Assembly (NCBI GenBank): GCA_025055455.1
Contig: JANWXD010000011.1
Coordinates: forward strand, 1 to 64,000
Direction: 5' to 3'
Origin: Bryobacteraceae bacterium
Lineage (GTDB): Bacteria > Acidobacteriota > Terriglobia > Bryobacterales > Bryobacteraceae
DNA length: 64,000 nucleotides
Both the position numbers and the translations under genes were made by a program. Position 1 is the first letter of the stretch. Each line of letters opens with the position of its first letter. The notes beneath the pieces were generated by a model. The model did no database searches and was not told the origin of the DNA. It saw only the letters and a list, made by a program, of their open reading frames with translations. Shown piece by piece: positions 7,952 through 17,600 of the stretch.

Positions 7952-9382
7952 TTATGCGCCTACCGGTGGCCGGCGCCGGTGCCAGTCGGTTTGGTCCTGG
8001 AAGGCTTTGCCGAGCGCCAGGAGGTTGTTCTCGTTGAAGGGCCGTCCCACGAGCTGAATCGCCACGGGGAGATTCTCGGCGAATCCGCAGGGGAGCGACA
8101 GTGCCGGCAGGCCGGCCAAGTTCCCGGCGGCCCCCAGATCCCGCAGGCCCCGTCGCTTGGGCTCCGGCTTCGGCCGGGCGGGCCGGTCGAGCGGTTCACT
8201 GATTCGGGTAGCCGGCCCGAACCGGCTCGGCGAGACCAGCACGTCCACCTGCGTGAAGAGCTTGCGCATCTCCTCCATCACCACGCGCCGGATGCGCATG
8301 GCTTTGAAATAGTCTTTGGCGGCGATCTCGAGCCCAGCTTTGAGCCCCGCAATTTGCTTTTGGTCGGCCAGCTCTTCGACCTTTCCGCTCCGGATCAACG
8401 GCTCGAACACCGCCGAGCCTTCGGCCGAGATGATCGTGCCCGCCACCAGCCCGTAGGGCAGATCCGGCAATTCCACTTCGACGAGTTTGACCCCGAGGCT
8501 CCGAAGCACCTCGAGCGCCTGCCGGAAGGCGGGACGTGCGGATTCCTCGGCCCATTCCTCGATGTCCACCGGGGCGTAGCCGATCCGCAGGTCGCTGAAC
8601 TTGCGGGCGAACTGCGGCGCGTAGTAGAAACTCTTGCCCGATGAGCTGGGATCGTTGGAGTCGCCGCCGGAAATCGCCCGCAGCACATGGCCGCAGTCTT
8701 CCGCCGACCGGCACATCGGGCCGATCTTGTCCATGGTCCACGACAGCGGCATGGCGCCGTAGCGGCTTACCAACCCGTACGTGGGGCGCAAGCCCGTCAC
8801 GCCGCAGTAAGCGCTCGGCGTGAGAATCGAGCCCCACGTCTCCGAAGCCAGGGCAAAGGGAACCAGACCCGCGGCGACCGCGGCCCCGGACCCGCTGGAA
8901 GAACCGCCGGACCACCGCGTGCGATCCCAAGGGTTCAGGCCGGGACCCGTCAGCGACGCCGAGGCATACCGGTAACCGCCGGCGCCCGCCAGCTCCACCA
9001 TGGCCAGTTTGGCCACCAGCACCGCGCGGGCACGGTCCAGCTTGCGGAGCACGGTGGCGTCGTAGTCGAACACTTGGCCGGCGTAAGGGCGGGCGCCCCA
9101 GGTGGTCGGCTTGCCTCGGACGCAGAGCAGATCCTTAGCGCCGAACGGAATGCCCTGAAGCACCCCGCGCAGTCGCCCGCGGCGGATTTCGTCATCGGCT
9201 TCGCGGGCCTTTCGCAGCGCCTCTTCACGGAGTAAGAGCGCCAAGGCGTTGTAGCGCGGCCCGAGCTTCTCCATCCGGTCGCAAAAGGCGCGGGTCAATT
9301 CCACCGCGGTGAACTCTTTGTCGCGGAGCCGCTGGCTTAGCTCCGTCACCGTGGCGAAAAAAACCTCCTCGGGAATGGCCAT
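7952..9382 (-). CDS. Amidase signature family protein
   Basis: A 476-residue amidase with the Ser-cisSer-Lys catalytic set: Lys83 in GIPFGAKD, the cis-Ser at 161/162 in WSGGSSSGSG, and the nucleophile Ser185. The last sits in ETWGSILTP rather than the common GTDTGGSIR. Members hydrolyse carboxamides or act as GatA subunits. Lack of gatB or gatC nearby and the altered motif argue against a GatCAB role. The protein has no signal peptide of its own. It starts 6 bp after the stop of a 64-residue gene that carries a Tat-like signal, so the two are probably coupled. Confidence 0.85.
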   Translation of the reverse strand: MAIPEEVFFATVTELSQRLRDKEFTAVELTRAFCDRMEKLGPRYNALALLLREEALRKAREADDEIRRGRLRGVLQGIPFGAKDLLCVRGKPTTWGARPYAGQVFDYDATVLRKLDRARAVLVAKLAMVELAGAGGYRYASASLTGPGLNPWDRTRWSGGSSSGSGAAVAAGLVPFALASETWGSILTPSAYCGVTGLRPTYGLVSRYGAMPLSWTMDKIGPMCRSAEDCGHVLRAISGGDSNDPSSSGKSFYYAPQFARKFSDLRIGYAPVDIEEWAEESARPAFRQALEVLRSLGVKLVEVELPDLPYGLVAGTIISAEGSAVFEPLIRSGKVEELADQKQIAGLKAGLEIAAKDYFKAMRIRRVVMEEMRKLFTQVDVLVSPSRFGPATRISEPLDRPARPKPEPKRRGLRDLGAAGNLAGLPALSLPCGFAENLPVAIQLVGRPFNENNLLALGKAFQDQTDWHRRRPPVGA

Positions 9383-9388
9383 TGCCGC

Positions 9389-9583
9389 TCAGGGCTTGAA
9401 GACGAAGGCCGGCTCGACGGCCATGGGGAGGGGAAACTTCTCCAAGCGTTCCGCGCTCTCGCGCACGTCCTTTTGAGCGCGCGCGAGCAACTGTTCCGGG
9501 GTCTCTTCTTGCGCAGGGGCCTGGGTTGCCAGCGGCAACGCGATCGCCGCCGCCCACTGCCGGCGGGTGAGTTTGTCGGCCAT
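9389..9583 (-). CDS. Small Tat-signal-like protein upstream of the amidase
   Basis: A 64-residue protein starting MADKLTRRQWAAAIALPLA: a twin-arginine motif (TRRQW), a short hydrophobic core and an Ala-rich cleavage region. A charged stretch follows (ETPEQLLARAQKDVRESAER) and ends FPLPMAVEPAFVFKP. Its stop lies 6 bp before the amidase start. The start at 9583 was chosen because it places the Arg pair normally for a Tat signal. No domain is recognised. It could be a partner of the amidase. It could also be the displaced N-terminus of an ancestral exported amidase, since many exported amidases carry such a leader in the same chain. Confidence 0.6.
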   Translation of the reverse strand: MADKLTRRQWAAAIALPLATQAPAQEETPEQLLARAQKDVRESAERLEKFPLPMAVEPAFVFKP

Positions 9584-9634
9584 AGCGCCATTATGCCCCA
9601 ACGGCGTCCGCGGGGCGGGAAGCAAGCGCCCAGC

Positions 9635-10867
9635 CTACGCCGGGCCGACCGCCTGGGGGGCGAGCGTGGGTTTCGATGCGCGCAAAAACCGGCGAATCCC
9701 CCGGACCGCCTGGCGGATGCGGTGCTCGTTTTCCACGAGCGCAAACCGCACGTAGCCTTCCCCCATCGGCCCGAACCCGATGCCCGGCGAGACCGCCACC
9801 AGGGCTTTTTCCAGCAATAGCTTGGAAAATTCAAGCGACCCCATCGGACGGTAGGGCTCGGGAATCGCCGCCCACACGAACATCGTGGCTCGGGGCGGCC
9901 CGACGGCCCAGCCCGCCCGGTTCAGTCCCGCCACCAGCACGTCCCTGCGCTTCTGGTAGGTGGCGCAGATCTTCCGGGTCTCCTCTTCGCACTCCCGCAG
10001 GGCGATGATGGCGGCGATCTGGATCGGCTGAAAGATGCCGTAGTCCAGGTAGCTCTTGATGCGCGCCAGAGCGGCGATCATCTTGGCGTTGCCCACGCAG
10101 AAGCCCACGCGCCAGCCGGCCATGTTGAAGCTCTTCGACAGAGAGTAGATTTCCACGGCGACTTCTTTGGCGCCCTCCACCTCGAGAATGCTCGGTGCGC
10201 GATAGCCGTCAAAGCAGATATCGGCGTACGCGAAGTCGTGCACGACCATGGTGCCGTGGTGTGCGGCCAGGCGGATGATTGCGCGAAAAAACTCGAGGTC
10301 CACACACTGCGTGGTGGGATTGTGGGGAAAGGAAATCAGCACCATGCGAGGCTTGACGGTTTCTTTGCGGAAGATGTCTTCCAGCCGGTTGAGAAACTCG
10401 GCGGGATCCGGCATGGGAACCATGCACGCCTGACCTTCCGCCATCACCACGCCGTATTGGTGGATGGGATAACACGGGTTCGGCGACACCACCACGTCGC
10501 CGGGACCGATGACGGCAAACAGCAGGTGCGCCAGGGCGTCTTTGGCTCCGATGGTGACGATAGCCTCGCGGTCCGGATCCAGCGACACGCCGTAGCGCGA
10601 CTGGTAGCGCCGCACGATTTCCACGCGCAGATTGGGGATGCCGCGCGACACCGAGTAGCGGTGATTGCGCTTGTCCCGGGCCGCCTCGACGAGCTTTTGC
10701 ACCACCGGCCTCGGTGTCGCGCCGTCGGGGTTGCCCATGCCCAGGTCCACCACGTCGAGCTGGGCCGCCCGCAGGCGCGCCTTCATCTCGTTGACGACGG
10801 CGAACACGTACGGTGGCAGCTTGCGGATGCGGTAGAACTCCTGGTCCGAAAATCCCATCCCGTCCAT
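9635..10867 (-). CDS. alaC: Class I/II aminotransferase, AlaC-like (glutamate-pyruvate transaminase)
   Basis: A 410-residue fold-type I PLP enzyme. The sequence follows E. coli AlaC closely in [30 protein letters not shown]-like and [19 protein letters not shown] blocks. Asp211 and Asn183 contact PLP, and Lys245 in [12 protein letters not shown] is the Schiff-base lysine. AlaC makes alanine from pyruvate and glutamate. The start could be 10867 or 10858 (MDGMGFSDQ or MGFSDQ); neither has a strong ribosome binding site. It sits 155 bp downstream of the regulator gene on the same strand, so cotranscription is possible but not shown. Confidence 0.85.
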   Translation of the reverse strand: MDGMGFSDQEFYRIRKLPPYVFAVVNEMKARLRAAQLDVVDLGMGNPDGATPRPVVQKLVEAARDKRNHRYSVSRGIPNLRVEIVRRYQSRYGVSLDPDREAIVTIGAKDALAHLLFAVIGPGDVVVSPNPCYPIHQYGVVMAEGQACMVPMPDPAEFLNRLEDIFRKETVKPRMVLISFPHNPTTQCVDLEFFRAIIRLAAHHGTMVVHDFAYADICFDGYRAPSILEVEGAKEVAVEIYSLSKSFNMAGWRVGFCVGNAKMIAALARIKSYLDYGIFQPIQIAAIIALRECEEETRKICATYQKRRDVLVAGLNRAGWAVGPPRATMFVWAAIPEPYRPMGSLEFSKLLLEKALVAVSPGIGFGPMGEGYVRFALVENEHRIRQAVRGIRRFLRASKPTLAPQAVGPA

Positions 10868-11022
10868 TCTAAATTTCGGGGACAGGCTGCGTAATCCCCT
10901 AATTCCCGCCTCCCCACGCGGAGACCGGACGGGAACATTCCCCACGCGAAGATCCGGGGGGTAAGCTCCGGTAGCCTTCGCGGCCGGCCTCATGCTGCTG
11001 GCGCCGCCGACACAGCCCCGGT

Positions 11023-11664
11023 TCAGTCGAGCCGCACCAGCTTGCGGCGCACGGCCAGCTGGACCAGCGCGGCGGTGCGCTCCAGTCCCAGCTTGCGGAG
11101 AATGTTCGAGCGGTACGTGTCCACCGTGCGCGGGCTGATGTCGAGCCGCTGCGCCACCTCTTTGATCCGCAATCCCTCCGCCAACAGCGCAAAGACTTCG
11201 TATTCCCGCGCGGTGAGCAGGTCCAGGGGATCCTCGCGGGATTCGCCTCCCCCGGGAGCAAACAGCTCGGCCGGCTCGAGCTGAGGCGAGAGAAACACTT
11301 TCCCGTCCCGGACGCAATCCAGAGCCGCCAGCAGTTGCGTGGCGTCGTCCGAGGTCAGCAAAAAGGCGTCGGCGCCGCTCCGCAACGCGACCAAAGCCAG
11401 CTTACGGTCCGGCCTCGACGCCAAGAGCACGATCCGCACGGGGCACCCCTGCCGGCGGATGCGGCGCAGCACACTGAGGGTGTGCAGTTCCGGCAGATCC
11501 AGATCCAGGATGGCGATGTCGGCCTCGCCCGCCTCTAGCCGGCGCAGCGCCGTCTTTCCGTCCGCGCACCTGGCGGTGACGCGGTAACGGCTATCCCGGT
11601 CGCACAAGGCGGCGATCCCGTCCCCGAGCAGCGCCGCCGCGCTCGCCACCAGCACTCGGATCAC
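11023..11664 (-). CDS. NarL/LuxR-type response regulator with degenerate receiver domain
   Basis: A 213-residue protein with an N-terminal receiver domain (1-120) and a C-terminal LuxR helix-turn-helix (about 148-205; [15 protein letters not shown] and [19 protein letters not shown]). The phosphoacceptor is likely Asp54 in ILDLDLPE. The acidic pair that binds Mg near residues 7-8 is Ala-Ser here, and the conserved lysine of beta 5 is Thr104. Phosphorelay by the usual chemistry is therefore doubtful, and the protein may work constitutively or through protein contacts. It begins 14 bp after the RsbV-like gene and is very likely in the same operon. Confidence 0.85.
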   Translation of the reverse strand: MIRVLVASAAALLGDGIAALCDRDSRYRVTARCADGKTALRRLEAGEADIAILDLDLPELHTLSVLRRIRRQGCPVRIVLLASRPDRKLALVALRSGADAFLLTSDDATQLLAALDCVRDGKVFLSPQLEPAELFAPGGGESREDPLDLLTAREYEVFALLAEGLRIKEVAQRLDISPRTVDTYRSNILRKLGLERTAALVQLAVRRKLVRLD

Positions 11665-11678
11665 GGCGGCCCTGCGGC

Positions 11679-12023
11679 TCAGGCAAAGCTGCGCACCGCC
11701 TCGGCCTCGTCGTCAAAAACCTCGAAGACGGTGTACAGCTTCGTGATTTGCAGCAAATCCTTGACGCGCTTGGTCAGCCCAAGCAGTTTCAGTTTGCCGC
11801 CTTGATTGGTCACGGTCGTGAAGGCGGACACGAGCTCTCCGATCCCGGAACTGTCAATGTAAGAAACTTCTCCGAGGTTCAGCAGGATCTTCTTTTGGCC
11901 CTCGTTCACCAGCCCGCGGATCGTTTCCCGCAACGAGCTGGCGCCTTCGCCAAGCGTAATCCGTCCGGCGACATCGATCACGGTGACGTCGCCCACTTGT
12001 CGCGTCGCGACTTGAATGCTCAC
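11679..12023 (-). CDS. Anti-sigma factor antagonist (STAS domain, RsbV/SpoIIAA-like)
   Basis: A 114-residue single STAS domain. Ser58 in [10 protein letters not shown] is the phosphorylation site of this family. In partner switching the unphosphorylated form binds the anti-sigma kinase and frees its target; phosphorylation by the kinase ends this. The gene begins 4 bp after the RsbW-like gene, which makes that kinase the obvious partner. No RsbU/SpoIIE-type phosphatase or sigma factor gene lies in the window, so the rest of the circuit must be elsewhere. Confidence 0.9.
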   Translation of the reverse strand: MSIQVATRQVGDVTVIDVAGRITLGEGASSLRETIRGLVNEGQKKILLNLGEVSYIDSSGIGELVSAFTTVTNQGGKLKLLGLTKRVKDLLQITKLYTVFEVFDDEAEAVRSFA

Positions 12024-12027
12024 AGGT

Positions 12028-12510
12028 CTATTCCTCCTTGCTCGATCCCTCGCTCTGGCCGGAGCGGCGGTTCCGATATTTCACGAGTTTGACTTCCGTG
12101 CCGCAGGGGCTGAGCCGCCGCATCTGGAATTCGTCCACGAAGGCCCGAATCAGCAAAAGACCGCGGCCCGACTGCTGCAACAAGTTCTCCTCTGCCAGTG
12201 GATCCGGAAGGGAGGCCAGATCGAAGCCGTTGCCCTCGTCGGCCACCGTCACCGCCACGTGATCCGGCGCCTTGAACACCTGCAGACGCACCTTCTTGTG
12301 GGCGCTGTAACGGTTGCCGTGCACCACCGCGTTGACCACCGTCTCGCGGACCGCCATTCCCAGCCGGTGCAGCTCCTCCTCGGAAAAGCCCACCTCCTGC
12401 GCTACGCGGAGCACGATCTCTTCGGCCCCGTCCGCACTCTCCAGCTCGGAGTCCAACACGGCATCCACCGCCTTGGACTCCCCGGTGGGTTGGTCTTCCT
12501 GTTTCTTCAT
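12028..12510 (-). CDS. Anti-sigma regulatory factor, serine kinase (RsbW-like GHKL ATPase)
   Basis: A 160-residue HATPase_c protein. The N box (MAVRETVVNAVVHGN), G1 box (VADEGNGFD) and G2 box (SGRGLLLIRAFVDE) are all present, so it should bind ATP and Mg. RsbW/SpoIIAB-type proteins phosphorylate a STAS antagonist and sequester a sigma factor or another target. ATG 12510 gives a charged N-terminal arm of about 25 residues before the domain. It is the first gene of a three-gene unit with the STAS protein and the response regulator. Confidence 0.88.
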   Translation of the reverse strand: MKKQEDQPTGESKAVDAVLDSELESADGAEEIVLRVAQEVGFSEEELHRLGMAVRETVVNAVVHGNRYSAHKKVRLQVFKAPDHVAVTVADEGNGFDLASLPDPLAEENLLQQSGRGLLLIRAFVDEFQMRRLSPCGTEVKLVKYRNRRSGQSEGSSKEE

Positions 12511-12596
12511 CGAGCGGCTTCGCCAAGTCGAACCGCTACCATAAACTAGCGTTCGCAAGGAAGTCAAGCCGAACCCGGCGCACCGCGCGCGCCGCC

Positions 12597-13823
12597 TTAG
12601 GGAAAGACCGGTCGCACGGCGTCGCCGTCGCGGAGCTGCCGGCCCAGCGGCAACGCCACCGCCTCACCCTCTCGGAGTCCGGCGAGGACTTGCGCTCGGG
12701 TGACGCTGGCTACCCCGAGTCGCACCGGCCTCCAAGCCACCTTCCCGTCGTTGTTCAAAACGAACACGCCGGTCTGGCCGCCCGAGGTTCGCAAGGCTTC
12801 CTTGGGAACGGTGAGGGCGTTTTCGGCCGACTGCGACAGAATTTCGGCGTTGATGTTCGTCCCTGGCAACAGTTCGCCTCCCGGATTGTCCAACATGCAG
12901 ATGACCTCTCCTACTTGCCGGGTTCCCAAAGTGACGACCTGCGTGGGCGTCTGCTCGACCGTACCCTTCCAGCGTCGGCCGGGCAAAGCATCCCAGGTGA
13001 TGGTGACAGGCATTCCCCGTGCCACGCGGCCCAGTTCGGGCTCGTCCACGTACAGGCGTATGCGCACCTTTTCGATCTGCCCGACCTTCGCCACCGAGTC
13101 CCCGGCGTTGAGGTAGGCGCCCGGGCGGACCTCGATGTCATACACCACGCCAGCGGCCGGCGCGCGCAGGAAACCTTGTTCGACCCGAAGCTGGGCTAAA
13201 CGCACGGCTGCCTCCGCTTCTCGCAGGCGACCCTCGGCCGCCTGGCGGTCAGCAGGATCCGCGAGCGCGGCGCGCTGCCGTTCCAGGGATTCCACCCGAA
13301 GCCGCGCCTCGTTCAGCCGCCGCAGCGCGGCGGCGACCTCCAGTCGCGTCGCGGCTTGTTTGAGCGCCAGGCGCGCCAGCTCATCGTGCTCTCGCTGCGC
13401 CGTCTCGAGCTCCAGTTGCGCCTGCTTCCACTCGCCCTCCAGCCGCGCCCGTTCCAGAGCCGGGCCACCGCGTTCCAGCAGTGCCAAGGCCGCCTGCGTC
13501 TGCTCACGCCGCCCCTCCGCGGCCGCCAGCTCCATCCGGGCGCCGGTGGAGTCCAACTCGGCGAGAACTTGCCCCCGCGCAACTCGCTGGCCGTGGCGGA
13601 CGTGGACTTTCTCCACCATGCCGGAGCGCAGCGCGCGCACCGCCACCCACTCCAGTGGCTCCACCTTGCCGTTGGTGACTACCGTGCTCACCAGCGTCTC
13701 GCGTCGCACCTTGGAGAACGGCACCTCGGGCGGGGCCGAGCGCTGCGTGAGCTGCCACGCCACCAGCACTCCCACCGCAACGAGTGGCGCCACGACGAGC
13801 AACGCCCGGCGCACCTTTCTCAT
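12597..13823 (-). CDS. Efflux transporter periplasmic adaptor subunit (HlyD/MacA-like)
   Basis: A 408-residue membrane fusion protein. An N-terminal anchor (VRRALLVVAPLVAVGVLVAW) is followed by a lipoyl half-motif (GMVEKVHVRHGQRVARGQVLAELD), a long Arg/Glu/Ala-rich coiled-coil hairpin (about 95-215), the second lipoyl half (LRAPAAGVVYDIEVRPGAYL) and beta-barrel and membrane-proximal domains. Such adaptors link an inner-membrane ABC or RND pump to an outer-membrane channel. No pump gene lies next to it, so the partner is unknown. It overlaps the upstream hypothetical gene by 4 bp (ATGA). Confidence 0.88.
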   Translation of the reverse strand: MRKVRRALLVVAPLVAVGVLVAWQLTQRSAPPEVPFSKVRRETLVSTVVTNGKVEPLEWVAVRALRSGMVEKVHVRHGQRVARGQVLAELDSTGARMELAAAEGRREQTQAALALLERGGPALERARLEGEWKQAQLELETAQREHDELARLALKQAATRLEVAAALRRLNEARLRVESLERQRAALADPADRQAAEGRLREAEAAVRLAQLRVEQGFLRAPAAGVVYDIEVRPGAYLNAGDSVAKVGQIEKVRIRLYVDEPELGRVARGMPVTITWDALPGRRWKGTVEQTPTQVVTLGTRQVGEVICMLDNPGGELLPGTNINAEILSQSAENALTVPKEALRTSGGQTGVFVLNNDGKVAWRPVRLGVASVTRAQVLAGLREGEAVALPLGRQLRDGDAVRPVFP

Positions 13824-14377
13824 CGCGCGGGCCTCGCACAGTAGTCAAACAGCAATTGCCATTCGGCGCGCTGGACCTCCAGCGCCAGCTTCTCCAGCGG
13901 GGACCCAGCTTCCCGGCGGGCCTCCTCGCACAGCTCGATGAAATCAAAAGGATCCCAGGAGTCCCCGAAGCGGACGCCGGCCTCCGGATAACGCGCCGCG
14001 GCGGCAGCAGCCGCTTCCAGCAGTTGTGGAAAGATGGGATGGCGACCCACGCGGCGGAACCAGTAGGCCGCATTCATCGGGTCCGGCTCCTGGCGGTGGA
14101 GGATGCCATGCCAGAAGCTGCCCTCCGGGGTGTGAATCTGCTGGGCGAGGGAATGGGCCTCTTCGAGACAAGAAAAGTAGAGCCACAGGCCCGCCAAGGC
14201 GGCCTCCGGAGCTCGTGCCCCGGCAAACAAGTCCTGCGCTCGAATCGGTCTCAGCGCCGCTCGCGCGGCCTCCGAGGAACAACGGCCGGCGACGAGCGGC
14301 ATGAGGCGCTGGCCGGCGCCTTCCAGCGCCAGAATCTTTGCGACCCCTTCGCCGTAGGCCCCTGGGTCAAACGTCAT
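13820..14377 (-). CDS. Conserved-looking hypothetical protein, coupled to the efflux adaptor
   Basis: A 185-residue, mainly helical, cytoplasmic protein with no signal peptide. It is rich in aromatic residues and His (GSFWHGILHRQEPDPMNAAYWFRR, split by a small loop; RFGDSWDPFDFIELCEEARR). The His/Trp-rich centre could bind a ligand or metal, but no known domain was recognised. The ATGA overlap with the adaptor gene shows the two are translated together. The start at 14377 is the only good ATG. Confidence 0.65.
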   Translation of the reverse strand: MTFDPGAYGEGVAKILALEGAGQRLMPLVAGRCSSEAARAALRPIRAQDLFAGARAPEAALAGLWLYFSCLEEAHSLAQQIHTPEGSFWHGILHRQEPDPMNAAYWFRRVGRHPIFPQLLEAAAAAAARYPEAGVRFGDSWDPFDFIELCEEARREAGSPLEKLALEVQRAEWQLLFDYCARPAR

Positions 14378-14604
14378 CGGTGCCGCTTCCAGAGCCCATT
14401 GTAGCCTCGGGCCCGGAATCGGTCAGCCGGATGCGCCCGCTTTCGGCGGGAATGCTCACCCTCGAGCGCGCGAAGCTGCGGCGGCTGATCGAGGTGGAAT
14501 CTCTCAGCTCGAACCAACTGCCGCCGGACAGGTGGGCGCAGACAGTAGACGGACCGGTTCAGCCCGCGGTCGCGCGAGCCGCTCCGGCCCGTCGAAGCGA
14601 ACCT

Positions 14605-17600
14605 CTAAAATTCCAGCCGTATGCCGAGCTGGATGTTGCGCGGCGGCGTGACGCTGCCGTTCCACTTGCCGAAATCGGGGCTTGCCAAGTCGGTCGTGAA
14701 GGCCGAGGCCCAGTACCAATTGGCCCCGCCTGACGTATAACCGGTGAAGTTATGCAAGTTGAACAGGTTGAAAAACTCGCCGCGCAGTTGTAACTTCATT
14801 CGTTCGTTGAGCAAGATGTTCTTGTAAATTGCAAGGTCCTCGTTCTTGTATCCGTAGCCGCGCACGTTGGAGACGCGCGGTCCCGAACCCCAGTAGAAAT
14901 TGAACGCCGTGAGCGGCTCGAAGGCGTCCTTGTTGAACAACGGCTGTCCGAGTCCTGGGTCGAAATCCTTCTTATCCTTCGTGAAGACATTCCGCCCCGG
15001 CAAAATGGCTGGGATGCAGCCGGCTCGGAACTGACCGGGAACGTTACAGAAGCTCGAGCGGAAGAAGAACGGCGTGCCTGCGGACAGCCGCGTAATGCTG
15101 GCTACGGACCAACCTCCAAGCAGCAAATCCGCTGCCCGGCTCTTTGACAAGAACCTCTTGCCTCGCCCGAACGGAAGCTCGTACACTAAGGTGAAGCTGA
15201 AAACTTGGGGCACGTCGTCGGCGGCGAGGGATTTGTTGCGCTTTCGCTCATACGGCGAAATCACGCCCCCAACGCCGCTCCAGCCGACGATGACCGGGTC
15301 GTTGATGTGGCCCGTGCTCGTCAACAGCTTCGACACCGTGTAGGCACCCAGAAGGTAGATCCCCCGAGAAAACCGCTTCTCGATCTTGGCCTGGAAGGAG
15401 TGATACGTCGAATTGCCCAAATTCTCGTTGAGACCTTGCAGCGAGCTGCAGAACTGCGGGTACGGTAACAGCGCCTGCGCGACCGAGGGGGAGCACCCCG
15501 CGTCCCGCAGCTGTTGGGCCCAGCCTGGATACGGCGCGCGGACTCCATGGAGTTCGGTTTGCCCCGGCCGGAACTCGTCGTACAGCCTCTCGCGCAGGGT
15601 CAAGTAGCGGGGATCCAGCGCGTTGACCGGATTGGTGGCCGACGGCAATCGGGTGCCTTTGTTGGCCACGTAGGCCACGCTCACCAAAAGGTCCGCGCCG
15701 AACTGCCGCTCGATCGTGAGGTTCCATTGCTGAGCATACGACAGCCGATTGGCGTCGAACGGCCGGTAGAGAGTGCCGCGGCCGTTGCGGTACCCCGGAT
15801 CGATGAACGGAGGCCGGGCGAAGGTTTGCGGAAAGCCGGCACTCAAGATGAACGCCGGCACCAAGCCGCCCTCGGTGGCCCCGAACGAGACATCCGCATT
15901 GAACCCGTCCAAGTTCATCCCGCCACCCCAGCCGGGGTAAAAGGCCTGGTTGTAAAAAATGCCGTACCCGGTTCGCACCACAGTGCGGTCATTGATGGCG
16001 TAAGCGATGCCCAGTCGGGGTGCGAACCCTCGCTTCCAGACGAACTCCGGATGGCGCCGACCGAAACTCGCCGCTCCCCACCGCGTTCCGGCGAAGGCGA
16101 GCCGCCCGGGCCGCCCGCCCGCCGCTGGGTTGATTCCCTGCGGATCGAAGAACGACAGCCGATCATACTTCTCCGCGGTGGGTCGGAACATATCCCACCG
16201 GATGCCGAGATTCAGCGTCAGCTTGGGCGTGATCTTCCAGGTATCGCCCACATGCCAGATGATGGCGTCCGATCGGGCGTACCAGGCATCCACCGTGCGG
16301 AAGGTCGCGCTGGCCCAGGAAACCTGCTCCAGCAAGAAGGAGGCGATCGGACTGCCGCTCACCTCGCCCAAAAGGCCTGTAGGCCCGCGCTCGAAACCGA
16401 AGGAGCCCGACTCGTTGCCCGTGTCGTGGAAATTCTGACCCAAATTCCGATATTCCCCGCCGAACTTGAGTGTGTGTCGCCCTTTCACCCAGGTCAGCAA
16501 ACTGTTGGCCACGTAGGCCGGCCGGGTCGTCACATTGCCGGTGTTCAGTCCCGAGGAGTTGCCGAACTGAGCAAACCCGTCGCTGAAATAAATCACCGGC
16601 GGGTAGCGGTGGCCTGCCACCCCGGGAATTTTCGGTAGTTCATTGACGTATTTTCCGTTCACCGAACCGTAGCCCTCGTTGCGGTTCAGGTAGCCGGCCG
16701 CCGCGTGGAGCAGCAATGTGGGCGAAATGGTGTAGTCCCAATTGAGCCGGTTCACCCAAGAGTTCTGCGGGTCGGAGAACGTCTCGTTGGCGATCTGAAT
16801 CGGCAGGGTCGTTGCGAATTTCGGCGGCGCTTTCTGCCGCCAGATCGTCGCGGCAAAGTGGTGCTTGTCACCCACGTACTCGTCGATCTTCACCACCCAG
16901 TGCAGCGCGTCGCCCAGAATGGTGTCCGGCACCGGCGTGGGCACCAGGTAGTTGTTCAGCGGCCCCGGCTTGTTCGGCTCCGGTAGAAACTTGAACCATT
17001 GCAGGGCCAGCGAGTTGGCGAAGCGCGCTCGGGGAATGATGTTGCCGGGGAAGGGCTGCCTGACGATGCGGCCCTCCACCCGCGCGGTAGTGGCCGGATC
17101 GTAGATGGGGATCAGCCGCCCGTCGGGACCCACCCAATCCGTGAAATCTCCGTTTCGCTGCTTGAGGGAGGGGATAGAGATGGTCGGCCGTGTGACGCCC
17201 CCGCGGATATAGAATTTCTCAATGTTCGTGAAAAAGTAGGTCCTCAGCTTGGAGGACCAAAGTCCAGGCAGCTTTACCGGTCCGCCGATCGAGCCTCCGA
17301 AGTCGTGCTCGATGTCTTTCGGTCTCCGGTCGGCGCCGAATTGCCGGGCATTGAGCACGGTGTTCCGCAAATATTCATAGACGGCGCCGCGGAATTCGTT
17401 CGTCCCGGACTTGGTGGTCACCATGATTTGGGCCGACGTCGTCGACCCATATTGCGGCTCGTAGGTCGAAGTCAGCACTTTGAATTCGCTGATCATGTCG
17501 GGCGTCATGCGGAAATCCCAGAACGAGATCATCCCGCTCTGGTTCATCGTGCCTTGTTGCATGCTGACGCCGTCCATGATCGCTTCGTCGCCGGACTGCA

